From positions 1-20,998 of the forward strand of contig JAIXZU010000083.1 in the NCBI GenBank assembly GCA_027489415.1: a stretch of 20,998 bases of DNA, read 5' to 3'. The notes under the pieces are model-generated. The model did no database searches. It was not told the DNA's origin and saw only the letters and a list, made by a program, of their open reading frames with translations. Positions 1-6,406 of the stretch are shown here, piece after piece; the stretch's first letter is position 1; each line of letters starts with the position of its first letter. The stretch is from Alphaproteobacteria bacterium. Lineage in GTDB: Bacteria; Pseudomonadota; Alphaproteobacteria; UBA2136; UBA6156. Both the position numbers and the translations under genes were made by a program.

Positions 1-179
1 TGAATTTCGCGGGCGATGGCGCTTTTTCCCGTGCCGCTCTCGCCAAGGATGAGGATGGAGGCGGCGGTGAGGTAGGGCAGATGTTTTCGGTATCGGGCGT
101 CGGGATAAGTTTCGTGATGATATATTTTCTGGGTGGTGGGTCTCTTTGCTATTTGTGGTATTATATTGCTATGAGTGTT
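1..179 (-). CDS. Sigma-54-activator-like AAA+ protein, N-terminal fragment (partial)
   Basis: The minus strand reads ...LILGESGTGKSAIAREI, a Walker A motif of the kind found in NtrC-family sigma-54-dependent activators. These use ATP hydrolysis to remodel RNA polymerase holding sigma-54. The usual family form is GESGTGKE followed by LVARAIH; here a Ser replaces the Glu. The gene runs off the left edge, so the GAFTGA loop, Walker B and any DNA-binding domain are not visible. The open frame is closed by a TAA at 180-182 and holds no ATG, GTG or TTG before the Walker A. The only near-start is CTG at 78-80. The receiver or sensor domain usual for this family cannot be present. It may use a rare start, be a very short-N-terminus activator, or be a decayed remnant. 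Another P-loop family such as HPr kinase is possible but fits the residues after GKS less well. Confidence 0.45.
159..164 (+). promoter_or_regulatory. Possible -10 element of a leaderless SOUL gene
   Basis: TATTAT matches the sigma-70 -10 consensus at five of six bases and lies seven bases before the chosen ATG at 171, so transcription would start at or next to the start codon. There is no Shine-Dalgarno sequence there. No convincing -35 box is seen. Weak evidence. Confidence 0.25.
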
Positions 180-794
180 TTAAGATTTACCTTGTTGTTG
201 ATGATGTTTACCTCATTAGGGGGAGTACCTGCCATGGCTGAGACACCGGAGCCGAGTTTTAAGGCCCTGCTGACGGACGGTGTGTTTGAGGTGCGACATT
301 ATACGCCGCAGTTGGCAGCGGATGTGACATTGGTGGGTGAGGATGTTGGGAGTTCGGATGCCTTCCGTGTTTTAGCGGATTACATTTTTAAGGAGTATCC
401 GACCGGGGCGATTGGCATGACCGCGCCGGTGACGATACAGCGCGGTGAAGCGATTGGGATGACGGTGCCGGTTACCGTGGCGGCAGGGAAGGATAGGCAG
501 TATATGCGGTTTTATCTGCCAGAGCGTTACACGCTGGCGACCTTGCCGAAGCCGTTGGATGCCCGGATTAGCATACTTGAGATACCGGCGCGGACGGTGG
601 CAACGATACGTTACAGCGGCTGGAACACGGCGACGAAAGTGGCGGAGCAAAATGACAAGTTGCGCGCGTGGATGGCGGATAAGGGGTTGCAGGCGGTGGG
701 GCCTGCGGAGGTGCAGGGGTTTAATGCGCCGTGGGTGCTTCCTTGGTGGAGGCGGAACGAGGTGTGGGTGCCGGTGAAGGCGGATAAAGTATAG
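171..794 (+). CDS. SOUL-family haem-binding-like protein, exported
   Basis: This 207-residue protein belongs to the SOUL/HBP family. Family features visible are two IGMT-PV motifs (around residues 107-130), the LP-P-D segment, and the C-terminal block FNAPWVLPWWRRNEVWV, which is very typical. Some members bind haem or tetrapyrroles; the bacterial role is not settled. The start at 171 was chosen because it gives a clean Sec signal peptide (short basic n-region, LLLMMF core, probable cleavage after AMA near residue 23). The frame stays open upstream to 81, but that stretch looks non-coding. No Shine-Dalgarno lies before 171, so the message may be leaderless. The mature protein should be periplasmic. 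It converges with the gene at 841-1056 on a shared bidirectional terminator. The family call is firm; ligand and role are unknown. Confidence 0.88.
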   Translation: MSVLRFTLLLMMFTSLGGVPAMAETPEPSFKALLTDGVFEVRHYTPQLAADVTLVGEDVGSSDAFRVLADYIFKEYPTGAIGMTAPVTIQRGEAIGMTVPVTVAAGKDRQYMRFYLPERYTLATLPKPLDARISILEIPARTVATIRYSGWNTATKVAEQNDKLRAWMADKGLQAVGPAEVQGFNAPWVLPWWRRNEVWVPVKADKV

Positions 795-804
795 GGATAT
801 GAAA

Positions 805-830
805 AAGCCGCCCAGGGCGGCTTAATTTTT
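805..830. terminator. Bidirectional rho-independent terminator
   Basis: AAGCCGCCC at 805-813 and GGGCGGCTT at 815-823 form a GC-rich hairpin (effective loop about CCAGG), with TTTTT at 826-830 and AAAAA at 802-806. It sits between two convergent genes and can serve both. Confidence 0.85.
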
Positions 831-840
831 GGGAGTGAGT

Positions 841-1056
841 TTAGGCGTTGAGGGCGGCGATGAAGGCGGCGCGTTTGGCGAGGGTGTCGTCCCAGTCCGT
901 TCCGTGCAGTTGCCATTCGATGCCGTCCGAGAAGACGATGCGGATGTAGGGCTTGGCTTGCAGGTTGGATTCCGGCACTGTCGGGCCGCTGACAACCTTG
1001 ATGGCGTTACGGTTGAAAGTTATCCCGTCGTAGTCGAAGAATTGGGGTTGGGACAT
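841..1056 (-). CDS. Small hypothetical protein (71 aa)
   Basis: A 71-residue protein starting MSQPQFFDYDG. I do not recognise the family. It has no signal peptide or membrane segment. The alternating hydrophobic pattern (YDGITFNRNAIKVV, then YIRIVFSDGIEWQL) suggests a small beta-rich fold, followed by a C-terminal helix rich in Ala. The start at 1056 is preferred over an upstream ATG at 1110 because the added residues look random, although the ribosome binding site is weak (GAAAG a little upstream). It is divergent from ftsZ and ends just before the shared terminator. The gene's reality rests on its length, its balanced composition and its tight fit to the terminator. Confidence 0.6.
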   Translation of the reverse strand: MSQPQFFDYDGITFNRNAIKVVSGPTVPESNLQAKPYIRIVFSDGIEWQLHGTDWDDTLAKRAAFIAALNA

Positions 1057-1292
1057 GGGAGAGCTTTCGTTTGTATGACGAATTTTCAGCGGTTTGTAAG
1101 GGGTTGTCAATGTGCTGCTTGAGAGTGTGGCGGTAAGGGCGCAGGGGGTATGGATAACGCTTGCTGTGTGCGGTTTTTGCGGGCAGAGGGCTTGGTTTTG
1201 AAAGGGCCGGCGCGTAGAGTGCGAGTAATAAATAGCTGTGCCGTAGCTGCTAACGGCGCACCCGTAAGAGCCTAAATGAAGAGGGAGTTACC

Positions 1293-2456
1293 ATGTCACT
1301 GAACATCGCAATGGTGAAGGAGTCCGTTCATCAACCTCGGATTATGGTTGTGGGTGTGGGTGGCGCCGGTGGTAACGCCGTGCTGAATATGATCCGGGCC
1401 AACCTGAACGGTGCGACCTTTGCGATTGCCAACACCGACTTGCAGGTGCTGGAGAGCCATCAGGCCGAAGTGAAGATTCAATTAGGCCGCACACTCACCG
1501 AAGGCCTTGGTGCCGGTGCCAACCCTGACGTAGGTGCTGCTGCGGCTGAAGAGAGCTATGAAGAGATTTGCGAGGCGATTCGTGGCAGCCATATGGTGTT
1601 CATCACCGGTGGTATGGGCGGTGGTACTGGTACCGGTGCGGCGCCCGTTGTGGCCCGTGCGGCCCGCGAGATGGGCATTCTGACCGTTGCGGTTGTGACC
1701 AAGCCGTTCGCGTTTGAAGGTGTGCGCCGCATGAAGCAGGCGGAAGCCGGGATTATCGAGCTGCAGAACGTGGCTGATACCGTGATTGTGATTCCGAACC
1801 AGAACCTCTTCCGCATTGCGACCGAGCGCACCACGCTGCAGGACGCCTTCAAGCTGGCGGATGACGTGCTTTACAACGGCGTGCGCGGCGTGACCGACCT
1901 GATGCTGGTGCCCGGGATCATCAACCTCGACTTCAATGACGTGAAGACCGTGATGAGCGAGATGGGCCAGGCGATGATGGGCAGCGGGCAGGCCGAAGGC
2001 GAGCGCCGTGCGATTCTGGCGGCTGAGATGGCGATTTCGTCCCCGCTGCTGGACGGTGTTTCGATGAACGGTGCCAAGGGCGTGCTGATCAACATCACCG
2101 GTGGTGATGACCTGACCCTGTATGAGGTTGACGAGGCTGCGAACCGTATCCGGGAAGAAGTTGACCCTGATGCGAACATTATTTTCGGTACGGCCTATGA
2201 CCAGAGCGCGACCGGACGTATTCGTGTGAGTGTTGTAGCGACCGGCCTTGGTGAGACCGTAAAGCGCAGCAAGCCGAACCTGGTTGACCTGAGTGCACTG
2301 AAGAAGCCCGAAGCAGTTGCGACCGAAGCCCGTGTGGAAGTGAAGCCGGTGGCGGATTTCAGCCAAGCGATGGCGGCCAAGCGCGAGCGCGAGGAAGAGC
2401 ATGATGAGTATGCCAACCTTGAGATTCCGGCCTTCCTGCGCAGACAGTCCAACTGA
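1293..2456 (+). CDS. ftsZ: Cell division protein FtsZ
   Basis: Bacterial tubulin homologue that polymerises with GTP into the Z-ring at mid-cell. The N-terminal GVGGAGGNAV (21-30) and tubulin signature GGGTGTG (109-115) bind nucleotide. The T7 loop NLDFNDV (211-217) supplies the acidic residues that complete the GTPase site of the next subunit. The globular part ends near residue 318. A linker of only about 55 residues follows, then the conserved C-terminal peptide LEIPAFLRRQ (376-385) that docks onto membrane tethers such as FtsA. The 387-residue length is short beside many alphaproteobacterial FtsZs, whose linkers are much longer. GAGGGAG at 1281-1287, five bases before ATG 1293, fixes the start. 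No ftsA or ftsQ lies upstream, and a terminator at 2536-2560 ends the transcript, so ftsZ looks monocistronic. Confidence 0.98.
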   Translation: MSLNIAMVKESVHQPRIMVVGVGGAGGNAVLNMIRANLNGATFAIANTDLQVLESHQAEVKIQLGRTLTEGLGAGANPDVGAAAAEESYEEICEAIRGSHMVFITGGMGGGTGTGAAPVVARAAREMGILTVAVVTKPFAFEGVRRMKQAEAGIIELQNVADTVIVIPNQNLFRIATERTTLQDAFKLADDVLYNGVRGVTDLMLVPGIINLDFNDVKTVMSEMGQAMMGSGQAEGERRAILAAEMAISSPLLDGVSMNGAKGVLINITGGDDLTLYEVDEAANRIREEVDPDANIIFGTAYDQSATGRIRVSVVATGLGETVKRSKPNLVDLSALKKPEAVATEARVEVKPVADFSQAMAAKREREEEHDEYANLEIPAFLRRQSN

Positions 2457-2535
2457 AAGACCGACCTGAAAAGCAAGGCTAAGGCCTTGCTGGCGGGACG
2501 GAAACGACTGCCTCAGGATAAGACCAAACCGATTT

Positions 2536-2560
2536 AGGAGCCCTGTGGGGCTCCTTTTTT
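2536..2560 (+). terminator. Rho-independent terminator of ftsZ
   Basis: AGGAGCCC (2536-2543) pairs with GGGCTCCT (2548-2555) around a TGTG loop, and a run of six T (2555-2560) follows. It separates ftsZ from lpxC. Confidence 0.93.
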
Positions 2561-2683
2561 GGTTTCCTTGGGTGGTCAATTTGTGGAAACAGGCTGGTGG
2601 GTTGAGTTTTGGCCTTGAACTGGGTAGTGTGGCCGTAATGATAGGGTGCTAAGCATGCGCCCGCAACCGGAAGGGAGATGGGG

Positions 2684-3562
2684 ATGGAGTTTCAGGGCAA
2701 CCGCTGCGTGACGCTGGCGAAAGAGGTGAGTATTCATGGGGTGGGCCTGCACAGCGGTGTTGGAACCGAAGTGGTGCTGCGGCCGCATGCCCACCAAGGT
2801 GTGAACGCCGGTGGTGTGGTGCTGCGGCGTGGGGATGGAGCTGATGGTGAGTTCCGGATAACCCCCGAGATGGTGCAGACAAGCCCCCTGTGCACTTTGC
2901 TGCGGAACAGCCATGACGTGACCCTGAGTACGGTGGAGCACCTGCTGAGTGCCCTGCATGCCTTGCGGGTGGACAGTGTGATTGTGGAGATTAGCGGCCC
3001 TGAAGTGCCGATTCTGGATGGCAGTGCCCTGCCGTGGGTGGAGTTGATTGACAAGGCCGGACGTGTGGAGCTGGAGACGCCGCGCAACTGGTTGAAAGTG
3101 GAGAAGTCCGTGGTGCTGGACTCGGAAGGCCGCGTATTGCTGGCGACGCCGGATGCGCGCAGCGGCATGCGGGTGGAGTGTGTGATTGACTTCCCCCACC
3201 CGATGATCGGGCGGCAGGAATGGAAGGGTATTGTGGATGAGACGACTTTCCGGCGTGAGATTGCGCCCGCGCGTACCTTTGTACAGGAGCGCGATATTGC
3301 GGCGGCACAGGCGGCAGGGTTGGCTAAAGGCGGCAGCCTTGAGAATGCGGTGGTGTTTGGCGAAGATGGGACGGTGAAGAACCCCGGTGGGTTGCGCTTC
3401 CCGGATGAGCCGGTGCGGCACAAGGTGCTGGACCTGATTGGCGACGTGTATATGGCGGGGCGGTGTGTGAGTGGGGCGTTTGCTGTGACGGCGCCGGGGC
3501 ATGTGGCTAATAATCTTTTGCTGCGTCAAATGGTTGGTGGCCACTCGATAGGCACGAACTAA
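2684..3562 (+). CDS. lpxC: UDP-3-O-acyl-N-acetylglucosamine deacetylase LpxC
   Basis: Zinc amidase catalysing the committed step of lipid A synthesis in the cytoplasm: removal of the N-acetyl group from UDP-3-O-acyl-GlcNAc. The zinc ligands are visible as H86 in STVEHLL and H246 and D250 in VRHKVLDLIGD. The catalytic histidine is H273 in PGHVANN. The N-terminal SIHGVGLHSG block is also characteristic. At 292 residues it is close to family length. ATG 2684 is preferred to ATG 2678 because the AAGGGAG at 2671-2677 is six bases from 2684 but abuts 2678. It follows ftsZ, a common alphaproteobacterial order, but has its own transcription unit because a terminator lies between them. It shows that the organism makes an LPS-type outer membrane. 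Confidence 0.97.
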   Translation: MEFQGNRCVTLAKEVSIHGVGLHSGVGTEVVLRPHAHQGVNAGGVVLRRGDGADGEFRITPEMVQTSPLCTLLRNSHDVTLSTVEHLLSALHALRVDSVIVEISGPEVPILDGSALPWVELIDKAGRVELETPRNWLKVEKSVVLDSEGRVLLATPDARSGMRVECVIDFPHPMIGRQEWKGIVDETTFRREIAPARTFVQERDIAAAQAAGLAKGGSLENAVVFGEDGTVKNPGGLRFPDEPVRHKVLDLIGDVYMAGRCVSGAFAVTAPGHVANNLLLRQMVGGHSIGTN

Positions 3563-3858
3563 AACGGTGCCCTGAAGATTTTTGGGGAAGCTAAAATACT
3601 TTATCTGTATTCCCATAATTCCTCAGTCATTACCCTGCGGGGCTAGGGAATATGGGGTACTTCGTTTCGTCGCTCCCCCAAAAATCATCAGGATCACCGT
3701 TTATAGTCTCGTGCGCGGGGGGTTACACTTCGTGTTGCCCTACGGGTCCGCTCGGGGGATTTTCCCGAGCGGTTGGCACTTGGCGGGTTATGGGCTTTGC
3801 CCATACGCCGCGCCAAGTGGAATGCTGCGCATGGGTAAGTATGCCTGCGGCGCTGGGG
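3563..3858. repeat. Gene-free, palindrome-rich intergenic element
   Basis: No convincing gene lies here; the open frames give arginine-, glycine- and proline-rich nonsense. Three inverted repeats are visible. GATTTTTGGGG (3577-3587) is matched by its reverse complement at 3676-3686. CCGCTCGGG (3748-3756) pairs with CCCGAGCGG (3764-3772). CACTTGGCG (3777-3785) pairs with CGCCAAGTG (3811-3819), enclosing a second stem TATGGGC/GCCCATA around a TTT loop (3789-3805). It lies between convergent lpxC and the HAD gene. It could be a dispersed palindromic repeat, a remnant of a small non-autonomous element, a structured RNA, or an elaborate terminator region. Only one copy is in this window. Confidence 0.5.
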
Positions 3859-4536
3859 TTAGGGGATGGCTTTGAGGAGGTCTTCGTGGGTGTGGATGAC
3901 GAGGTCGGCACCGGCTTCATAAAGAGTGTCCGCCGTGAGGCCTTGGGTGTGGGCGACGTGGCCGCCGCCCATGTAGCCGATGGCGTACATGCCTGCGGCC
4001 TTGGCGGCCATGATGCCGAAGGGAGCGTCTTCCACCACCGTGCAGGCGGCGGGCGGGACGCCCATGGTGCTGGCGGCGAGGAGGAAGAGGTCCGGCGCTG
4101 GTTTGCCGCGGGCGACTTGTTCCCCGCTAAAGACATGATGGTTTGGGAAATAAGGGGCGAGCTGCGTGGCCTTCAGTTTGTGGAAGGTTTCCGGCAGCGG
4201 GCCGGAGGTGCCAATGCAGAAGGGCTTATTGAGCGCTTGAAGCTGGGCGAGGACCGAGGCGATGCCGGAGGTGGGTTGCAGGTGGGAGTCTATCAACGAC
4301 GTGAAGATGGCTGAGAATTCGGCGAGGGTGGGAGTGACATCAATGGTGACGCCCGTGTGGGCCTCCACCGCGGCGATGACATCCGCAGCGCGGAGGCCGT
4401 GTAGATTGCTGTAACACCATTCCGGTGTTAGGTAGGCGCCTTGAGAGCCGAAGGCCTTGATTTGGGCGATTTTGATGAGGGGCTCGCTGTCGACCAGCAC
4501 GCCGTCTTTGTCGAAGATGATCAGTTGGGTTTGCAT
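3859..4536 (-). CDS. HAD-superfamily hydrolase (phosphoglucomutase/phosphatase-like)
   Basis: Haloacid dehalogenase-type phosphohydrolase of 225 residues with all four motifs. Motif I is FDKDGVLVDSE (D9 nucleophile, D11 acid/base), motif II GTSGP (S111), motif III RGKPAPD (K145) and motif IV VVEDAPFG (E169, D170, magnesium binding). The helical cap after motif I (about residues 15-85) places it with subfamily I enzymes such as beta-phosphoglucomutase, phosphoglycolate phosphatase and sugar-phosphate phosphatases. The substrate cannot be told from sequence alone. It is cytoplasmic, with no signal peptide. No good Shine-Dalgarno is seen before ATG 4536, so the start is moderately sure. It is divergent from the unknown gene at 4667, the pair sharing a 130-bp spacer. 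Confidence 0.92.
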   Translation of the reverse strand: MQTQLIIFDKDGVLVDSEPLIKIAQIKAFGSQGAYLTPEWCYSNLHGLRAADVIAAVEAHTGVTIDVTPTLAEFSAIFTSLIDSHLQPTSGIASVLAQLQALNKPFCIGTSGPLPETFHKLKATQLAPYFPNHHVFSGEQVARGKPAPDLFLLAASTMGVPPAACTVVEDAPFGIMAAKAAGMYAIGYMGGGHVAHTQGLTADTLYEAGADLVIHTHEDLLKAIP

Positions 4537-4666
4537 ACTGTGAAGATAAGTGCATGGCGGTTGAGGTTCAAGAAGGTGGCAGGGATTTGGGGGTGGGGTG
4601 GTGTTTTTGGTAACAATTCGGCTTTTTTGGTGTTAACTAGGCAGCATAACGAGAGGATAGCCACCC

Positions 4667-5296
4667 ATGACCATGACACTGGGCGATTTGCTGGAGATGA
4701 TCCGGCAGGATTACATTGACCACCTGACTGCCAGCGCCGAAGACCTGACGGAAGAGGGGGCGGAAGTCATGTTCGAGCCCGCCTTCCGTGACGAGAAGAA
4801 CGAAGTGGCGCTGGACGGTATGCTGAAACTGCCCGCGCGGATTGACCTGCTGGCCAAGCGCAGCGGAGCGGCCAACGATGACGTTGAGACCGTGCAGGTG
4901 GCTGCTGAGGGGGTTTTCAAATTTGATGGCAGTATCGACATCACGTGGGAAGGTGGCATGGCCGTACAGGTCTTCCCCTTCGGTTGGGACATGATGCCGG
5001 TGCGGATGGAAGGTTTGGCTGATGACGTGAGCTATGAACCGCTGCAGCAGTGGTTCTGGCGCTGGTTTGCCGAGCCCGAGGACTTGGAAGGGCCGGTGCA
5101 GGAAGTGGTGCATTACCTTGGCGACCCCGAGAAGCTGGAGGGCAACGTGACCCGGATTATTGCGGATATGGGGAGTGCGCCGCTGGAAGCGTGGCAGGAT
5201 CTCCTCGACGCATGCTCTGCTATGGGGGCGAAGAAGGTTGTGGTGGGTGAGGCTGCCGGACCGGATGACGAGGATACCGTGGGCGTTGAAGAATAG
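4667..5296 (+). CDS. Hypothetical acidic protein (209 aa)
   Basis: I do not recognise this protein. It is strongly acidic, especially in the tail (PDDEDTVGVEE). It has no signal peptide or membrane span, so it is probably cytoplasmic. The N-terminal half is rich in beta-type stretches (DGMLKLPARIDLL, VQVAAEGVFKFDGSIDITW, MAVQVFPFGWDMM). A tryptophan-rich turn follows (LQQWFWRWFAEPED, about residues 126-139), and then a helical C-terminal third. GAGAGG about ten bases before ATG 4667 is an acceptable ribosome binding site; a second ATG lies two codons on. It ends at the long bidirectional terminator 5317-5356, opposite the equally unknown gene 5366-5899. Conservation is untested. Confidence 0.75.
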   Translation: MTMTLGDLLEMIRQDYIDHLTASAEDLTEEGAEVMFEPAFRDEKNEVALDGMLKLPARIDLLAKRSGAANDDVETVQVAAEGVFKFDGSIDITWEGGMAVQVFPFGWDMMPVRMEGLADDVSYEPLQQWFWRWFAEPEDLEGPVQEVVHYLGDPEKLEGNVTRIIADMGSAPLEAWQDLLDACSAMGAKKVVVGEAAGPDDEDTVGVEE

Positions 5297-5316
5297 CGCT
5301 GGAATTGGTGTGAATT

Positions 5317-5356
5317 CCAAGACAAAGCCGCCCCTTTCGGGGCGGCTTTGTCTTGG
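5317..5356. terminator. Bidirectional terminator with an 18-bp perfect stem
   Basis: An 18-base arm (5317-5334) pairs without mismatch to 5339-5356 around a TTTC loop. The inner half is AAGCCGCCCC/GGGGCGGCTT and the outer half is less GC-rich. It lies between convergent genes. The core is nearly the same as in the hairpins at 805-823 and 6006-6027. Confidence 0.9.
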
Positions 5357-5365
5357 TGTTCGGGA

Positions 5366-5899
5366 TTAGTGTTTCGGGGTGGTTTCTTCTCCCGTGGGCA
5401 GCATGGTGATGACCTTGCGGTAGGTTTCGAGGCGGATCAGTTCGCAGACGTTCAGGACGTCGGTGCGTGGAACCCAGTTGATGATTTTTTCGGTCATCGG
5501 TTCGACACCGGGGACGATTTTGAATACTGCCCAAGTCGTGATGGTGCGCTTGAACCGTTTGCGCTGGATGGCGCTTTCCGAACGCAAAGTTTCCTCGATT
5601 GGCGTGGGGTAAGAATCCCACATATCTGCTTCGGTTTCTGTGAAGCCATAGTAATCCTTGAGGAAGATCCGGCTGTTGAAACCGGGGCACTTATTGTGTT
5701 CGTCCAGTTGGCCCTGGGCGAATTTCCAGCGGCGGGTGTGGTCGTCCGTCGGGTTGTCGATGTGCTCCATCAGCACGTAAATGCCGCTTTTCCTGCGCTG
5801 GAACGGGATGGGGCAGATGCGTTCGACGAACTCGAGGATCTTCGGCGTGGCGTCGCTGTCCGCCGTGTGGGGTTTCAGGGTGTGGATGGATGTCAGCAT
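5366..5899 (-). CDS. Hypothetical protein (177 aa)
   Basis: A real gene, supported by an excellent ribosome binding site (AGGAGG six bases before ATG 5899) and even composition, but I do not recognise the family. It has no signal peptide or membrane segment. Landmarks are a basic-aromatic centre (DHTRRWKFAQGQLDEH, about 53-68), KDYYGFTETEADMWDSYPTP (about 81-100), a basic RKRFKRT and a hydrophobic TTWAVFKIVPG segment. The mixture of charged and aromatic residues suggests a soluble globular protein. A TTGACA on the minus strand at 5983-5978 could be its -35 box, but the -10 position 17 bases on (CAAAAC) is poor. It faces the unknown gene 4667-5296 across a shared terminator. Confidence 0.8.
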   Translation of the reverse strand: MLTSIHTLKPHTADSDATPKILEFVERICPIPFQRRKSGIYVLMEHIDNPTDDHTRRWKFAQGQLDEHNKCPGFNSRIFLKDYYGFTETEADMWDSYPTPIEETLRSESAIQRKRFKRTITTWAVFKIVPGVEPMTEKIINWVPRTDVLNVCELIRLETYRKVITMLPTGEETTPKH

Positions 5900-6005
5900 C
5901 GGTTGCCTCCTGTTGCTGCGAGAAATGGTAAAAGATGAATACAGTTAGGTGGGGGTTTTGGACTTTTGGGAGGGAAATGTCAAGGATACAGGTTCGGGCA
6001 GCAGA

Positions 6006-6027
6006 AAGCCGCCCCGAGGGGCGGCTT
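6006..6027 (-). terminator. Terminator of the 6039-8462 block
   Basis: AAGCCGCCCC (6006-6015) and GGGCGGCTT-type arm (6018-6027) form a ten-pair stem with a tiny GA gap, in practice a CGAG loop. On the minus strand it is followed by TTTC. It lies 11 bases after the stop of the gene at 6039, so it probably ends that transcript. Confidence 0.75.
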
Positions 6028-6038
6028 GAGAGTTTGGT

Positions 6039-6365
6039 TTACTGGCAGGTAAGGGTTTTGTCTTTCAGGCTACATTTGCTGGTTGTGGCAGGAAGAGCTG
6101 GCTTGGCAACGTTGTCGCAGGTGACTTTGACCTCACCACGGCTGGGATTGAAGTAATTCCAGCCGAGGATGACGTTGCCGTTGGCGTCACGGCCGTCGTC
6201 AACATCCGGAATGACTTCGTAGTAGTCCGATTCTCCGGGGATTTGGCCCTGTTGCAGTGAGGCATTCATGACATTCGCGCAGACTGTGTTGGCGTGAGCT
6301 ATTGAGGTGGTTGTCATGCATGCGGTACAGGCTAATGCGGAGAGTAGAAGAACGGATTTACGCAT
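6039..6365 (-). CDS. Small exported four-cysteine protein (108 aa)
   Basis: I do not recognise the family. Residues 1-26 form a Sec signal peptide: MRK, then a hydrophobic LLLSALACTAC core and probable cleavage after AHA. C13 and C16 are in the signal but do not form a proper lipobox. The mature part of about 82 residues has four cysteines (in TVCANV, VTCDN, SKCSL, LTCQ), an even number that would allow two disulphides in the periplasm. An acidic patch (VIPDVDDGRDANGN) precedes an aromatic LGWNYFNP. ATG 6365 is preceded by AAAGGGAAA, a fair ribosome binding site. It starts 41 nt after the stop of the exported peptidase gene 6407-7828 and ends at a terminator, so the two are probably co-transcribed. 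A partner, inhibitor or immunity role is inference only. Confidence 0.8.
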   Translation of the reverse strand: MRKSVLLLSALACTACMTTTSIAHANTVCANVMNASLQQGQIPGESDYYEVIPDVDDGRDANGNVILGWNYFNPSRGEVKVTCDNVAKPALPATTSKCSLKDKTLTCQ

Positions 6366-6406
6366 GGTGTTTCCCTTTGTGAAATAGAGGTATTTCATGA
6401 TTGAGC

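Noticed and set aside
1482..3616. Long minus-strand frames opposite ftsZ and lpxC
   Set aside because: Biased His/Arg/Gln composition and no ribosome binding site; the sense strand is unmistakably ftsZ and lpxC.
3582..4314. Plus-strand frames across the spacer and opposite the HAD gene as a hypothetical protein
   Set aside because: Composition is non-coding, they run through palindromes and antisense to a clear HAD gene, and no ribosome binding site is present.
4588..4610. G-quadruplex upstream of the 4667 gene
   Set aside because: There are only two G-runs of four or more with irregular neighbours; it does not meet the four-run pattern.
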